A stretch of DNA of 64,000 nucleotides, taken from NCBI RefSeq assembly GCF_014306105.1, contig NZ_JACRVF010000001.1, positions 496,001 to 560,000 of the forward strand, in the 5' to 3' direction. How positions within the stretch are numbered: position 1 is the stretch's first letter; the number at the start of each line of letters is the position of its first letter. Below the pieces are notes generated by a model that was not told the origin of the DNA, did no database searches, and was given only the letters and a program-made list of their open reading frames with translations. This DNA comes from Pontibacter cellulosilyticus. GTDB lineage: Bacteria > Bacteroidota > Bacteroidia > Cytophagales > Hymenobacteraceae. A program made the translations under genes and the position numbers. Below, piece by piece: positions 54,441 through 64,000 of the stretch.

Positions 54441-55115
54441 ATGGCTATACTTTCATACTTATTTCTTCCTTTAATTCTCCTGGTCAGTGCCTGCTCCCAA
54501 CAAACCACTGACAAAACATCGATTATAGGTCCTTCAGATACAAGCAACTTGATTGAGGCTGACACAGCAGGACTTGCAAAAGCCACTTTCGCAGGTGGTT
54601 GTTTCTGGTGCACCGAAGCATACTTTGAGCGTGTGCAGGGAGTTAAAGCAGTTATTTCTGGTTATGCCGGAGGAACAACCGCAAACCCCACTTACGCAGA
54701 AGTAAGCGCAGGCAACACAGACTTTGCGGAGGCTGTGCAGGTATACTATAACCCGGATAGTATAAACTACGAAAAATTAGTGGAGGTTTTCTTTGCTACA
54801 CATGATCCAACTACCTTAAACAGGCAAGGCCCAGATGTAGGGGAGCAGTACAGGTCTGTGGCTTTTTATCGCACTGCCGATGAACGCCGCATCATAGAAG
54901 ACCATATTCAGAAACTGGCTAGCTCAGGGAAGTATAAAAACAAGATTGTTACCTATGTGCAGCCGCTTAAAAAGTTCTGGCCCGCAGAACAATACCACCA
55001 GGATTACTACGTCCGCAATCCATCAGATCCTTATGTAGTTTCAGTGGCAAAGCCAAAGGTGGAGAAATTCGAGAAGCAATATAGCAGTATACTTAAGCCC
55101 CAATATGATAACTAA
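54441..55115 (+). CDS. msrA: Peptide-methionine (S)-S-oxide reductase, lipoprotein form
   Basis: The 224-residue protein repairs oxidised methionine. The catalytic motif is FAGGCFWCTEAYFERVQGV (Cys in GCFWC), with the GYAGGTTANPTYAEVSAGNTD region and AEQYHQDYYVRNP. It begins with a lipoprotein signal (FLPLILLVSACSQQT), so it is exported and lipid-anchored, likely acting in the periplasm on oxidised envelope proteins. A gap of 74 bases leads to the holin-like gene. Confidence 0.93.
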   Translation: MAILSYLFLPLILLVSACSQQTTDKTSIIGPSDTSNLIEADTAGLAKATFAGGCFWCTEAYFERVQGVKAVISGYAGGTTANPTYAEVSAGNTDFAEAVQVYYNPDSINYEKLVEVFFATHDPTTLNRQGPDVGEQYRSVAFYRTADERRIIEDHIQKLASSGKYKNKIVTYVQPLKKFWPAEQYHQDYYVRNPSDPYVVSVAKPKVEKFEKQYSSILKPQYDN

Positions 55116-55189
55116 AGTAGGTTTCCTATCAAATTAGCGCCTTTGTACGTAACATGAAGTCTAAGAACTAAAACAACTAAAATAAAACT

Positions 55190-55591
55190 ATGGACTTTAT
55201 AATTAACCTGTTAGTTACAGCTGGTGTTATTCTGATACTTTCTTATGCCATGTCGAGTGTGCATGTAAAGAGCTTTATTACTGCGCTTTGGGTTGCCTTT
55301 CTTATAGCCATTGTAAACGCCACACTAGGATGGATTTTAAGAGGAATTTTTAACCTGGTATCGTTTTTCCTGCTGGAGGCGATTGTCAGCCTGATCGTAA
55401 CGGCATTGATGATAAAGCTAGTTGATGCTCTGGTGAAAAACTTTAAAGTAGATGGTTTTTTACCTGCTCTGATAATTGCTGTTGTTACAGCACTGGCAGT
55501 GGCTGCAGTAGGTTGGATTACAGGCGGAAACGAAGAATACGGTATGATGATTGAACCGATGCAGCAGTTAACTGAACAGTACTTTGCTTAA
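55190..55591 (+). CDS. Phage-holin-like membrane protein (holin 4 family)
   Basis: The 133-residue protein is almost all membrane. It has about four helices (residues 4-20, 28-48, 55-80, 95-115), with VKSFITALWVAFLIAIVNAT and LGWILRGIFNLVSFFLLEAI. It belongs to the phage_holin_4_2 superfamily, which is widespread outside phages. The role is unclear and no phage genes are near. It is convergent with DUF779. Confidence 0.75.
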   Translation: MDFIINLLVTAGVILILSYAMSSVHVKSFITALWVAFLIAIVNATLGWILRGIFNLVSFFLLEAIVSLIVTALMIKLVDALVKNFKVDGFLPALIIAVVTALAVAAVGWITGGNEEYGMMIEPMQQLTEQYFA

Positions 55592-55600
55592 CTGAATAAA

Positions 55601-55637
55601 ATAGCCCATCAGCTGCAGAAGTTAGTTGATGGGCTAT
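55601..55637. terminator. Convergent hairpin between the holin-like gene and DUF779
   Basis: ATAGCCCATCA and TGATGGGCTAT form a perfect 11-bp stem with a 15-base loop. The right arm includes the last bases of the DUF779 stop codon. There is no long T run, so efficiency is uncertain. Confidence 0.6.
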
Positions 55638-55996
55638 AATTCAGGCAGTGCTTCCATTTCCTGCTCTGTAAATATCCTCGACCTGATGTGAAACCTGACA
55701 CCCATTGGAATTTCAAGGGAAAAGCTGGAGCCTCTGCCAGGTACTACATCCAACGTTAGCTGCGTGTGCTTCCAGTATTCATACTGGAATCGGGCCATGT
55801 AAAACTTGCAGCCATGCACTTCGCCAAGTAGCACGTCATTATCTCCAATTTTAAATTCGCCTTCTTCAAAACACATCGGCTGTGATCCGTCGCAGCAGCC
55901 ACCGCTCTGATGAAACATCAGGGGGCCATACTTTGCCCTTAGTTCATCTATCACTTCTTTGGCTTTATCTGTAACTAATACCCGCTTTACATCCAT
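55634..55996 (-). CDS. DUF779 cysteine-rich protein
   Basis: The 120-residue protein has the DUF779 signature LMFHQSGGCCDGSQPMCFEE and VLLGEVHGCKFYMARFQYEY. The cysteines suggest metal or redox binding. DUF779 genes often sit beside an aldehyde dehydrogenase, as here (64-base gap, same strand), so a co-function in aldehyde oxidation is likely. The molecular role is not established. Confidence 0.87.
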   Translation of the reverse strand: MDVKRVLVTDKAKEVIDELRAKYGPLMFHQSGGCCDGSQPMCFEEGEFKIGDNDVLLGEVHGCKFYMARFQYEYWKHTQLTLDVVPGRGSSFSLEIPMGVRFHIRSRIFTEQEMEALPEL

Positions 55997-56010
55997 AGTT
56001 GAAATATATA

Positions 56011-56045
56011 AACAAGCCCTCCCGGCTATACCAGAAGGGCTTGTT
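56011..56045 (-). terminator. Terminator-like hairpin between the aldehyde dehydrogenase and DUF779
   Basis: AACAAGCCCT and AGGGCTTGTT pair around a 15-base loop. It lies in the 64-base gap on the minus strand and may only partly stop reading into DUF779. Confidence 0.6.
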
Positions 56046-56060
56046 GTTTGTTAGAAACTT

Positions 56061-57593
56061 TTAAAAGAAACCAAGTTTACGCTTATCGTAAGAAATGAGC
56101 ATATTTTTGGTCTGGTGATAATGGTTGAGCATCATCTTATGGGTTTCACGGCCAAAGCCAGACTTTTTATATCCTCCGAAAGGAGCATGTGCCGGATAAG
56201 CATGGTAGCAGTTTACCCAAACCCGGCCCGCCTCAATGGCGCGTGGTATCTGGTAAATTTCATGCGCATCGCGGGTCCATAAGCCTGCGCCAAGGCCATA
56301 CAGCGTGTCGTTGGCAAGCGCTATTGCTTCTTTAGTGTCTTTAAAAGTAGTTACAGAAGTTACAGGCCCAAAGATCTCTTCCTGGAAAACACGCATTTTG
56401 TTGTTACCCTTGAAGATGGTAGGCTGAATATAATAGCCGCTCTGTAAACCGTGGTTTATTGATGCCGCACTGCCGCCGCACAATACCTCTGCACCTTCGC
56501 GTTTGCCAATATCCATGTATGATAAAATCTTTTCAAACTGGTCGATAGAGGCCTGGGCACCCATCATTGTATCTTCTGCCAGCGGATGCCCAACTTTGAT
56601 GGCTTGTGTACGCTGCACAACTCTGTCCATAAAGCGATCATACACGCTTTCATGCACAAGTATACGGGATGGACAGGTACATACTTCGCCCTGGTTTAAG
56701 GCAAACATTACAGCGCCTTCCACGCACTTATCAAAAAACTCGTCGTCGGCGTCGTCTATACTTGGCATAAAAATATTAGGAGACTTGCCACCTAACTCCA
56801 TTGTAACTGGAACAAGGTTTTCAGAGGCGTACTGCATAATAAGCCGCCCTGTGGTAGTTTCGCCGGTAAAGGCAACTTTAGCAACGCGAGGGGAGGAGGC
56901 AAGCGGTTTTCCCGCTTCAGTTCCAAAACCGGTTACCACGTTTATTACACCAGCAGGAACGATATCTTTGATTAGTTCCATTAAAACAAGAATGCTGGTA
57001 GGAGTTTGCTCTGCCGGTTTAACCACAACTGTACAGCCTGCAGCAAGTGCAGGAGCCATTTTCCAGCTGGCCATCAGCAGAGGGAAGTTCCATGGTATGA
57101 TCTGGCCGACCACACCTATAGGTTCCTGCAAGTTTATACTTATTGTAAACTCATCGTGCTCAGACATAGTGCTTTCGTCAGCACGTATTACACCGGCAAA
57201 GTAGCGGAAATGATCAATACAAAGTGGAATATCGGCTGCACGTGTTTCGCGAATAGCTTTACCATTGTCTACGGTTTCAACGCGAGCTAAAAGCTCCGCA
57301 TTCTGCTCAATAACATTGGCTATATCAAGCAGCACTTTACTTCTGAAGGCAGCAGAAGTTTTAGACCAGCTCTTAAAAGCCTTGTGTGCAGCATCAAGTG
57401 CACGTTCTATGTCTTCTTTGTTGCCCCGGGCTGCTTTCGTAAAGGGTTTGCCATCTATAGGAGAGATGTTGTCGAAGTATTCGCCACTGCTGGGCTGCAC
57501 AAATTCACCACCAATAAAGTGCTCATACTTTTCTTTAAAAGCGGGCCGCTCTAATATTGCCTGCGTTTCCTGGGTCATTTCTAGTGTATCCAT
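56061..57593 (-). CDS. NAD-dependent aldehyde dehydrogenase (ExaC-like)
   Basis: The 510-residue protein is a class-3-like aldehyde dehydrogenase oxidising acetaldehyde or similar aldehydes with NAD+. Motifs are [47 protein letters not shown] (Glu), [17 protein letters not shown] (catalytic Cys) and [20 protein letters not shown]. The last is typical of the ExaC/AldA group. It is divergent from an AraC regulator and followed by DUF779, so it is probably an inducible unit. Confidence 0.93.
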   Translation of the reverse strand: MDTLEMTQETQAILERPAFKEKYEHFIGGEFVQPSSGEYFDNISPIDGKPFTKAARGNKEDIERALDAAHKAFKSWSKTSAAFRSKVLLDIANVIEQNAELLARVETVDNGKAIRETRAADIPLCIDHFRYFAGVIRADESTMSEHDEFTISINLQEPIGVVGQIIPWNFPLLMASWKMAPALAAGCTVVVKPAEQTPTSILVLMELIKDIVPAGVINVVTGFGTEAGKPLASSPRVAKVAFTGETTTGRLIMQYASENLVPVTMELGGKSPNIFMPSIDDADDEFFDKCVEGAVMFALNQGEVCTCPSRILVHESVYDRFMDRVVQRTQAIKVGHPLAEDTMMGAQASIDQFEKILSYMDIGKREGAEVLCGGSAASINHGLQSGYYIQPTIFKGNNKMRVFQEEIFGPVTSVTTFKDTKEAIALANDTLYGLGAGLWTRDAHEIYQIPRAIEAGRVWVNCYHAYPAHAPFGGYKKSGFGRETHKMMLNHYHQTKNMLISYDKRKLGFF

Positions 57594-57723
57594 CTTTAAA
57601 ATTGTTTGATTTGCGCAAACAAGTTCAATATTAAAACCGTTATCTACTTGTCCAATTGTATCAAAGTATAATCTTATTGTCTCATTTTAGTTTATACTAC
57701 AACTTGTTACCTCTCAACTGTAT

Positions 57724-58647
57724 ATGTACAGCAAGTATACTTTAGCGCCTGTTCCTGTTCATGATGAGCAGTCTCTCTACACGCTGGTGGAAAACCGTTC
57801 AATTTATACCATGGACAACTGCGAACTTAATGTGTTTGAGACACACAAGAGGGCAGCTGAGGTAGAGCTACAGTTCGGAGATTGGGTTTTTACTAGTATG
57901 CTGCGGGGCAAGAAAGTAATGCAACTTAAATCGGTTGAGTCATTTGATTATCTGCCAGGAGAGTCTGTTATCGTGCCACCTAACGAGCTGATGAAGATCG
58001 ATTTTCCGGAAGCTGCCAAGGATAACCCGACACAATGCATTGCGCTGGCTATTTCTGCTGACCATATTAAAGCAACATTAGATGTATTAAATGAGCGACA
58101 TCGAAAAATCGAAGACAGGGCCTGGGAACTGGACAAACACTATCTGCACCTGGAAAACAACCCGGATCTGGTGGAAATCTCTAATCGGCTCATCAGGTTA
58201 GGTTTAAAAGACCATACACCAGAGAAAGACATTATTGCCAACTTAACGCTTCGGGAGCTACTAATTCGGCTGATGCAGACGCAAGCACGCCATATTTTTG
58301 AGCGGGGTTGTAAAAAATTAGCATCCGTTAATCCTTTTGCTCATGTCATGCAGCATATTAAAGACAATATTACTACGCGTATTGATGTAGACAGCCTTTC
58401 AAATAGAGCCTGCATGAGCAGAGCCAACTTTTACAGGAAATTTAAAGAAGAATTCGGCTATACACCGGCAGATTTTATACTTAAGGAGCGGATACGGCTT
58501 GCTAAGAACTATTTAAAAGATCCTTTTAACTCTGTTACTCAGACTTGCTATATGGCCGGATTTCAGGACCTCAATTATTTCATCCGCGCATTTAAAAAGG
58601 AAGTGGGTGTTACGCCAAAAATTTATCAGGTTAATTACCGAAATTAA
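57724..58647 (+). CDS. AraC-family transcriptional regulator
   Basis: The 307-residue protein has an AraC_N-type sensing domain (residues about 10-200, with YTMDNCELNVFETHKRAAEV, GDWVFTSMLRGKKVMQLKS and SVIVPPNELMKIDFPEA). The C-terminal double helix-turn-helix has VDSLSNRACMSRANFYRKFK, GYTPADFILKERIRLAKNYL and MAGFQDLNYFIRAFKKEVGV. It is divergent from the aldehyde dehydrogenase with a 130-base shared spacer, so it most likely controls that gene and DUF779. The inducer is perhaps an aldehyde (inference). The start follows a palindromic AAGTATACTT at 57733-57742, which is in its own first codons. Confidence 0.9.
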   Translation: MYSKYTLAPVPVHDEQSLYTLVENRSIYTMDNCELNVFETHKRAAEVELQFGDWVFTSMLRGKKVMQLKSVESFDYLPGESVIVPPNELMKIDFPEAAKDNPTQCIALAISADHIKATLDVLNERHRKIEDRAWELDKHYLHLENNPDLVEISNRLIRLGLKDHTPEKDIIANLTLRELLIRLMQTQARHIFERGCKKLASVNPFAHVMQHIKDNITTRIDVDSLSNRACMSRANFYRKFKEEFGYTPADFILKERIRLAKNYLKDPFNSVTQTCYMAGFQDLNYFIRAFKKEVGVTPKIYQVNYRN

Positions 58648-58678
58648 AGTATAACTGCATACAATGTTATATTGCGGG

Positions 58679-58793
58679 ATTACTACAACTACTTAACATA
58701 AAGTATATTATTAGTGACACTTATTATAGATGTATTACATCGTATATTATAAGTCTTATAATTTATATTATGTTAAGTAGTGTTTGTGGTAAT
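58679..58793. repeat. About 115-base imperfect palindrome in a 468-base gap
   Basis: The gap between the AraC gene and the TPR terminator (58648-59066) is AT-rich and has no open frame. ACTACTTAACATAA (58688-58701) and TTATGTTAAGTAGT (58768-58781) are perfect inverted copies. The arms extend inward (ACTTATTATAGATG against CATCGTATATTATAAGT) and outward (ATTACTACAA against TGTTTGTGGTAAT), giving one large hairpin. It may be a mobile-element remnant, an RNA element or a strong transcript end. The rest of the gap shows only heptamer sites. Confidence 0.6.
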
Positions 58794-59066
58794 GATTTAA
58801 ATCTAATTATAAGCTCTATCCGCTCCATTATAGTTAACTTGTAAAAATTTATACTTCGCCTCCCATTTCACTGCATGCTTGAATTTTATCTTACCTACTT
58901 CCTTTATTTATCAAAGTGAATCCTCATAGTATTTAGGTTTAAACGATTGCTGTAGTCTTACTATTCATAAGCTACTTGTTTAGGTTTAAGTATGAATACT
59001 CTAAGCACCTTCCCTTGCTATACTTATCTTGAAAGGCTTTTATTTAACATAATCTACTGATTGGGC

Positions 59067-59104
59067 ATAAAAAAAGAGGAACATTTCTGCTCCTCTTTTT
59101 TTAT
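59067..59104 (-). terminator. Intrinsic terminator after the TPR gene
   Basis: ATAAAAAAAGAGGA and TCCTCTTTTTTTAT form a perfect 14-bp stem with a 10-base loop and a T run on the minus-strand side, just past the stop at 59116. Confidence 0.9.
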
Positions 59105-59115
59105 GGTGTTTAAAA

Positions 59116-60249
59116 TTACTGATTCAGCTTTTTAGAATATTTATCTGCTTCAGCTTTATTTCCTAAGCGAGTATACACTTTAACTAGTGTAGACATAGTA
59201 GCTTGATCGTTTGGCTGTACTTCTAATGCCTTCAGGAAGTAAGGTAAAGAGTCTTGGTAGTGTTTTTTAGCCTGAGCCTCAAGTGCTTTACCTTTTTTCT
59301 GGTATGTTGCGTAGTCCATTTTAGCAGCTTTGTTGTTTACTTCACTGCCTTTGTTGTACTCTAATACACCAAGGTTATAATAAGCATCAAAATTGTTTGG
59401 ATCTATTTCGATTGCTTTTTTATAGCTAGCTGTTGCACCTTCTAAGTTGTTTTTACGCTCCTGCAGGTTACCAAGTACTGCATAAAGGCTTGCATTCTTA
59501 GAATCGGCTTTGATAGCGTTCTCTAATTTAGCCATAGCCTCATCGCCACGGTCATTCTTTAGATAATACTTAAGCTCCTCCTGCATCAGGTAAACGCTAT
59601 TTGGATGCTCTTTTAAGCCAGCAGAAAGTGTGCTCATTACCGCATCGTCACTAGCTTCGATTGCCTGCTGAAGCTGTACTTTGTTCTTGTACACATCCTC
59701 AGTTTTATGGCCAATCTCAATCAGCTTGTCATAGAATTTAATTGCCTGCGGATAATCTTGTTTAGCTGTAGAGGCATAAGCAGCATACATTACGGCCGTA
59801 GTGTCGGTTGGGTCAACTTTAGAGGCTAATTCATACTTCTCAATCGCTTTGTCCCACTCCTGGTTGTTGTGGAATTCAACAGCTTGGTTAAGTACCTGGC
59901 CATATAGCATCTGTCTGCGCTCTGGCACCAATTTACCAAACTCACCGTCTTTACCATCAAGAGCCACTGTTTTGTCAAAAGACTCTAGTACAACCATTGG
60001 TGTATTTTCGTTAGCTAATTTACCGTAGATTGGGTTGCCAATCATGTCTTGGTAAATAACACCACGGTAAAACCAAGTCTTGGCTTTATCTTTTGTTTTA
60101 TCATGCTGTATTGCCTTATCAATATCAGTCTGTGCCTTGTCTAGTACGCCATTCTTATGGTTTAAGATAGCACTATTCACAGCTGAATTCTGCGCACTTG
60201 CAACTGTAACAGTTGCAGCGGCAAAGGCAGTCAAAAGTATTTTTTTCAT
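59116..60249 (-). CDS. Exported tetratricopeptide repeat protein
   Basis: The 377-residue protein starts with a signal peptide (MKKILLTAFAAATVTVASAQ). TPR units include WDKAIEKYELASKVDPTDTT, YPQAIKFYDKLIEIGHKTED, LEGATASYKKAIEIDPNNFD and AYYNLGVLEYNKGSEVNNKA. They probably form a periplasmic scaffold. It lies next to gyrA on the same strand but has its own terminator. The partner is unknown. Confidence 0.85.
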   Translation of the reverse strand: MKKILLTAFAAATVTVASAQNSAVNSAILNHKNGVLDKAQTDIDKAIQHDKTKDKAKTWFYRGVIYQDMIGNPIYGKLANENTPMVVLESFDKTVALDGKDGEFGKLVPERRQMLYGQVLNQAVEFHNNQEWDKAIEKYELASKVDPTDTTAVMYAAYASTAKQDYPQAIKFYDKLIEIGHKTEDVYKNKVQLQQAIEASDDAVMSTLSAGLKEHPNSVYLMQEELKYYLKNDRGDEAMAKLENAIKADSKNASLYAVLGNLQERKNNLEGATASYKKAIEIDPNNFDAYYNLGVLEYNKGSEVNNKAAKMDYATYQKKGKALEAQAKKHYQDSLPYFLKALEVQPNDQATMSTLVKVYTRLGNKAEADKYSKKLNQ

Positions 60250-60326
60250 GCTAGTTTGTGAAAAATGGTTTGTTTGTCTGTTTAACGAATATTAAGTGAA
60301 ATAAAATTCCCTTTAAGTACAGTTTA

Positions 60327-62864
60327 CTATTCTTCAGTTGTTTCCGGGTCGATCATTGTGTCTGGTTGCAGAGAATCTTCCGGAGTGATTTCTGACTGCT
60401 CTAAAACAATCTCTTCCTCATCCTCCATCTCAATTTTAGCCACCGAAGATATTTGATCGCCTTCTGTAATCTTGATAAGGCGCACACCTTGTGTTGCACG
60501 TCCGATTACCCTGATCTCAGAAACACGTAGCCTGATCGTAATACCGGAGCGGTTAATGATCATTAGATCATCTGTATCTACCACACCTTTAATTGCCACC
60601 AGATTACCGGTCTTTTCAGTTACATTCATCGTTTTCACACCTTTGCCACCACGGTTAGTGATGCGGTACTCATCTAACAATGAACGTTTACCAAAGCCGT
60701 TTTCAGAAACAACTAATAGTTCTGTGTTTTCATTCTGTACACAAACCATACCAACTACTTTGTCGTCTGGTCCGCCAAGTGTTACACCACGTACTCCAGC
60801 TGCATTACGGCCCATTGGTCTTACCTGGCTTTCATTGAAGCGTATTGCTCTACCGGACTGTAACGCAATTACGATCTCACTGTTGCCATTTGTAAGCTGA
60901 ACATCCAGCAGTCTGTCGCCTTCGTTGATGGTAATTGCATTGATACCGTTAGTTCTTGGGCGTGAGTAGGCTTCAAGTACGGTTTTCTTAATTGTACCTT
61001 GTTCGGTACAGAACACTAGGTTATGATTTAAAATATAATCCTGGTTTTTAAGATCATGTACATTTAGTACGGCACGTACTTTATCTTCCTTCTCAATCTG
61101 AATGATGTTTTGTATAGCGCGCCCCTTGGTGGTCTTCCCTCCTTCCGGAATCTCGTATACTTTAAGCCAGAACACCTTACCAAACTCTGTGAAGAACAGC
61201 ATGTGGTGGTGTGTACTGGCAATAAACAAGTGCTCTGTAAAGTCACTTTCTTTAGATGCGGCAACGCCTCTTGAACCAACCCCACCTCTACTTTGGCTGC
61301 GGTATTCGCTCAGCGAAGTACGTTTGATATAGCCTTCGTGAGAAATGGTAATTACCATGTTCTCCTCCGGTATCATATCTTCGTAAGAAATATCACCGGT
61401 GCTAGCCTCTATACTTGTGCGGCGGGTATCACCGTAACGGTCTTTAATCTCTAACAACTCATCTTTGATGATCTGCATTCTTCTGTCTTCATTAGCCAGA
61501 ATGTCCGTCAAATCATCGATCAGTTTCATGATCTCCTGGTACTCTGCCTGGATCTTATCGCGCTCAAGGCCAGTAAGGCGCTGCAGACGCATATCAAGTA
61601 TGGCACGGGCCTGAATCTCACTTAACTCGAAACGCTCCATCAAACCATTGCGGGCAATTTCCGGATCGCGTGAAGAACGGATCAGGTTAATTACTTCGTC
61701 CAGGTTATCTAGGGCGATCAATAAGCCTTCTAAGATATGAGCACGCTTCTGTGCCTCTTCCAGTTCATACTGCGTTCTGCGGATAACTACCTCATGCCTG
61801 TGCTCCACGAAGTGGTGGATCATATCCTTCAGATTCAGCGTCATTGGGCGGCCTTTAACAAGGGCCACGTTGTTCACGCCAAACGAAGACTGAAGTGCAG
61901 TATACTTGTATAGGTTGTTCAGTACAACATTTGGAATAGCATCACGCTTCAGGTCGTACACAATGCGTAAGCCATCACGGTCAGACTCATCGCGAAGATC
62001 CGAGATACCTTCGATTTTCTTTTCGTTGATCAACGCAGCCGTTTTCTCGATAAGAGAGGCTTTGTTAACCATGTAAGGAATCTCCGTTACGATGATCTGC
62101 TCCTTACCGGATGGCGTTGTTTCGAAGATAGCGCGTCCGCGCATCAGCACACGGCCACGGCCAGTTTCGAAAGCAGATTTTACTCCATCATAACCATAAA
62201 TGATACCGCCTGTTGGAAAGTCTGGCGCAGTAATATGCTGCATCAGTTCCGCAATAGTTATTTCACGGTTATCGATAAATGCTACAATGCCGTTTACTAC
62301 TTCGGTAAGGTTATGAGGCGCCATGTTGGTAGCCATACCTACCGCAATACCCGAAGTACCGTTAACCAGAAGGTTAGGAAGCTTCGCAGGCATTACGCTT
62401 GGCTCTTTCAGAGAGTCGTCGAAGTTAGGTACAAAGTCAACGGTATTCTTATCTAGGTCATTCAGTAATTCGTCGGCAATACGCTTCAGGCGTGCCTCCG
62501 TATAACGCATGGCAGCCGGCGAATCACCGTCAATTGATCCATAGTTACCCTGTCCGTCTACCAGCGGGTAGCGCAACGACCATTCCTGGGCCATACGCAC
62601 CATGGTGTCGTAAACAGAGGAGTCACCGTGCGGGTGATACTTACCCAACACCTCTCCTACAATCCTGGCAGATTTCTTATAAGCTTTGTTGTACGATACC
62701 CCCAGTTCGGACATACCGTAGAGCACGCGGCGGTGCACAGGCTTTAATCCGTCCCGAACGTCGGGTAAGGCTCTTGAAATGATAACTGACATTGAGTAGT
62801 CGATATACGCGCCGCGCATTTCGTCTTCAATGTTAATCGGTATTATTCGTTCGCCTTCAATCAT
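60327..62864 (-). CDS. gyrA: DNA gyrase subunit A
   Basis: The 845-residue protein is the cleavage subunit that, with GyrB, adds negative supercoils. Motifs are [20 protein letters not shown], the quinolone region [20 protein letters not shown] (the Ser and Asp linked to resistance are intact, so no resistance mutation is visible here) and the catalytic Tyr region [12 protein letters not shown]. The C-terminal pinwheel has the GyrA box [10 protein letters not shown] (usually QRRGGKG), a divergent form. It ends in an acidic tail ([20 protein letters not shown]). The length is usual for the phylum. Confidence 0.97.
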   Translation of the reverse strand: MIEGERIIPINIEDEMRGAYIDYSMSVIISRALPDVRDGLKPVHRRVLYGMSELGVSYNKAYKKSARIVGEVLGKYHPHGDSSVYDTMVRMAQEWSLRYPLVDGQGNYGSIDGDSPAAMRYTEARLKRIADELLNDLDKNTVDFVPNFDDSLKEPSVMPAKLPNLLVNGTSGIAVGMATNMAPHNLTEVVNGIVAFIDNREITIAELMQHITAPDFPTGGIIYGYDGVKSAFETGRGRVLMRGRAIFETTPSGKEQIIVTEIPYMVNKASLIEKTAALINEKKIEGISDLRDESDRDGLRIVYDLKRDAIPNVVLNNLYKYTALQSSFGVNNVALVKGRPMTLNLKDMIHHFVEHRHEVVIRRTQYELEEAQKRAHILEGLLIALDNLDEVINLIRSSRDPEIARNGLMERFELSEIQARAILDMRLQRLTGLERDKIQAEYQEIMKLIDDLTDILANEDRRMQIIKDELLEIKDRYGDTRRTSIEASTGDISYEDMIPEENMVITISHEGYIKRTSLSEYRSQSRGGVGSRGVAASKESDFTEHLFIASTHHHMLFFTEFGKVFWLKVYEIPEGGKTTKGRAIQNIIQIEKEDKVRAVLNVHDLKNQDYILNHNLVFCTEQGTIKKTVLEAYSRPRTNGINAITINEGDRLLDVQLTNGNSEIVIALQSGRAIRFNESQVRPMGRNAAGVRGVTLGGPDDKVVGMVCVQNENTELLVVSENGFGKRSLLDEYRITNRGGKGVKTMNVTEKTGNLVAIKGVVDTDDLMIINRSGITIRLRVSEIRVIGRATQGVRLIKITEGDQISSVAKIEMEDEEEIVLEQSEITPEDSLQPDTMIDPETTEE

Positions 62865-62947
62865 GTCTAAGGTCTAAAATAATTAATTTTTGTTCGTGTT
62901 TTTAGATAGGGCAAGTTAAGCAAAAAAGGCATTAAGGCCTATATAGC

Positions 62948-63187
62948 TTAATTCTTATTTTTGCTTTTGTTTGTTCTTGTTGGCGGCTGTTCCTTCGATC
63001 TCTTTGGTAGTTTCTCTCCTACTTTCGGATTCTGTTTTTTCCAGAGCGGCTGACCTCTAAACTCCTCCTCCCCGTGAGCGTGCACCATGCGTACATGGCA
63101 GGAGTATATAGGGCAGGTTTTACAAGAAGTTAAAGTTGAGAAGGTTAAAGCAATGCCAAGTATAAGAAGCAGTCTGGTTGTTGCCAT
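62948..63187 (-). CDS. Small cysteine-rich putative lipoprotein
   Basis: The 79-residue protein has a lipoprotein signal (LLILGIALTFSTLTSCKTC, lipobox LTSC). The mature part CKTCPIYSCHVRMVHAHGEE, then FRGQPLWKKQNPKVGEKLPK and a basic tail, looks like a small conserved Bacteroidota lipoprotein. The CPIYSC-H-H residues could bind a metal. No function is known to me. It is between gyrA and the SDR gene on the same strand. Confidence 0.7.
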   Translation of the reverse strand: MATTRLLLILGIALTFSTLTSCKTCPIYSCHVRMVHAHGEEEFRGQPLWKKQNPKVGEKLPKRSKEQPPTRTNKSKNKN

Positions 63188-63310
63188 GTAAAGTAGATTA
63201 TGAAGCGTTACTTTTCTTAACGCTTAGTATATCCATATCATACAAAAGTAAGCATTTTTGCACAAAAAAACCAGCTTTTGCATCTATACTTTCACCTATC
63301 TAAGTATAAT

Positions 63311-64000
63311 TTAAGGCTGAAAACCGTTGATCGTAAAACCGCCGTCTACGGCAAGTGTCTGGCCAGTGATATAGGCAGCGGCAGGCATACAAAGAAAGGC
63401 AACAGCTGCAGATACATCTTGTGGCTCCCCTATTTTCTGCATGGGAGTCCTGCTGATCACTGCATCTGCATATTCTTTATTCTGAAGCACCGTTTGCGCT
63501 AGCGGGGTACTGATATACCAGGGAGCAACTGCATTGACTCTAATGCCATCTAAAGCCCACTCAGCTGCCAGATTTTTAGTAAGCTGGGTAAGGGCAGCTT
63601 TCGTCATACCATAAATGCTGCCGGTGCGCACATGTGTTAAACCAGCCACAGAGGTTACGTGTATAATGTTGCCTTGTCCGCTTCTCTTTAGTTCCGGGTA
63701 CAGCAGCCTGTTTAGGTCGAAAGCAGATCGAAGGTTTGTATTCATGACAAAATCGTACTCATCAGGGCTGTATTCTGCAGTAGGTTTACGTATGTTTGTA
63801 CCCACGTTGTTTACCAGGATATCCAGATCGGTCCATAGTTCCTGCACTGCTTCCTGAATTTTGGCTCTACCTACCGGCTTGCTTACATCGGCGATTAGGG
63901 TGTTTAATCTTTCCGGATGTTGCTCATGCAATTTTTCCAGGTCTTCGGCTTTGCGGGCAACGGCCAATACTTCTGCGCCTAAAGCTATCAACTCTGCCAC
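63311..64000 (-). CDS. SDR-family oxidoreductase, N-terminus cut by window
   Basis: The visible 229 residues are the C-terminal part of a classical short-chain dehydrogenase. The window ends after [20 protein letters not shown], so about 25 residues with the GxxxGxG cofactor loop are missing. The active-site motif is HVTSVAGL with [10 protein letters not shown] (Tyr-x-x-x-Lys), and [19 protein letters not shown] and [15 protein letters not shown] complete it. The GTG at the edge is an internal Val, not a start. It is probably an NAD(P)-dependent alcohol or keto reductase; the substrate is unknown. Confidence 0.88.
   Translation of the reverse strand: MAELIALGAEVLAVARKAEDLEKLHEQHPERLNTLIADVSKPVGRAKIQEAVQELWTDLDILVNNVGTNIRKPTAEYSPDEYDFVMNTNLRSAFDLNRLLYPELKRSGQGNIIHVTSVAGLTHVRTGSIYGMTKAALTQLTKNLAAEWALDGIRVNAVAPWYISTPLAQTVLQNKEYADAVISRTPMQKIGEPQDVSAAVAFLCMPAAAYITGQTLAVDGGFTINGFQP

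Noticed and set aside
55190..55591. Holin-like gene as sign of a prophage
   Set aside because: No other phage gene is near; this superfamily is common in ordinary chromosomes.

Overview
The window is a chromosomal segment of a Bacteroidota bacterium, most likely a member of the Cytophagales close to Pontibacter/Hymenobacteraceae. This placement is inference. It rests on gene content (DUF4159 protein, putative porin, ATP-dependent PEP carboxykinase, class III glutamine synthetase, the miaB / sigma54 regulator / lptE / TPR / secG gene order), on weak Shine-Dalgarno signals, and on several promoters of the Bacteroidota type TTG-N17-23-TAnnTTTG. Most genes are housekeeping and intact. No insertion sequence, prophage, CRISPR array or rRNA operon is visible.

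Layout. 1-950: the edge of an AT-rich methyltransferase gene and two identical tRNA-Asp genes. 1.1-5.7 kb: accA, a metallo-beta-lactamase-fold hydrolase, a patatin, a lysophospholipid acyltransferase and a YjbR protein. 5.8-19.7 kb: smc, a glycosyltransferase, a DUF4159 protein, rsmE, pckA, a POT transporter, groES-groEL and secG. 19.7-29.2 kb, all on the minus strand: a TPR protein, lptE, a sigma54 activator, miaB, pabB, a TPR protein, a zinc-ribbon protein and a Nif3 protein. 29.2-35.6 kb: lpxK, a porin, miaE, an exported protein and a MacB-like permease. 35.6-43.9 kb: a GNAT, an amidohydrolase, OmpH, mtaB, an LtaS-like protein and glnN (GSIII). 44-49 kb: an orphan four-helix-bundle sensor, then a tightly coupled four-gene operon. 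49-57.6 kb: a YqaE fusion, a J-protein, truC, small proteins, a CDF transporter, msrA, a holin-like protein, DUF779 and an aldehyde dehydrogenase. 57.7-64 kb: an AraC regulator, a 468-base gap with a long palindrome, a TPR protein, gyrA, a small lipoprotein and an SDR cut by the window end.

The most interesting system is the operon at 44,856-49,022. It encodes a C39/papain-like peptidase, an RLAN + RimK-type ATP-grasp ligase, a GCS2-type carboxylate-amine ligase and an N-formylglutamate-amidohydrolase-fold enzyme, joined by a 3-base gap and by 8- and 7-base start/stop overlaps. It looks like a complete peptide or amide synthesis and trimming pathway whose product is unknown.

A second signal runs through the whole window. 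By hand count the heptamer AAGTATA/TATACTT occurs about 125 times on the two strands, where base composition predicts about ten, and six copies are the perfect palindrome AAGTATACTT. It lies in genes and spacers, is dense in some genes (lpxK) and absent from others (groEL, pckA). I know of no explanation for it.
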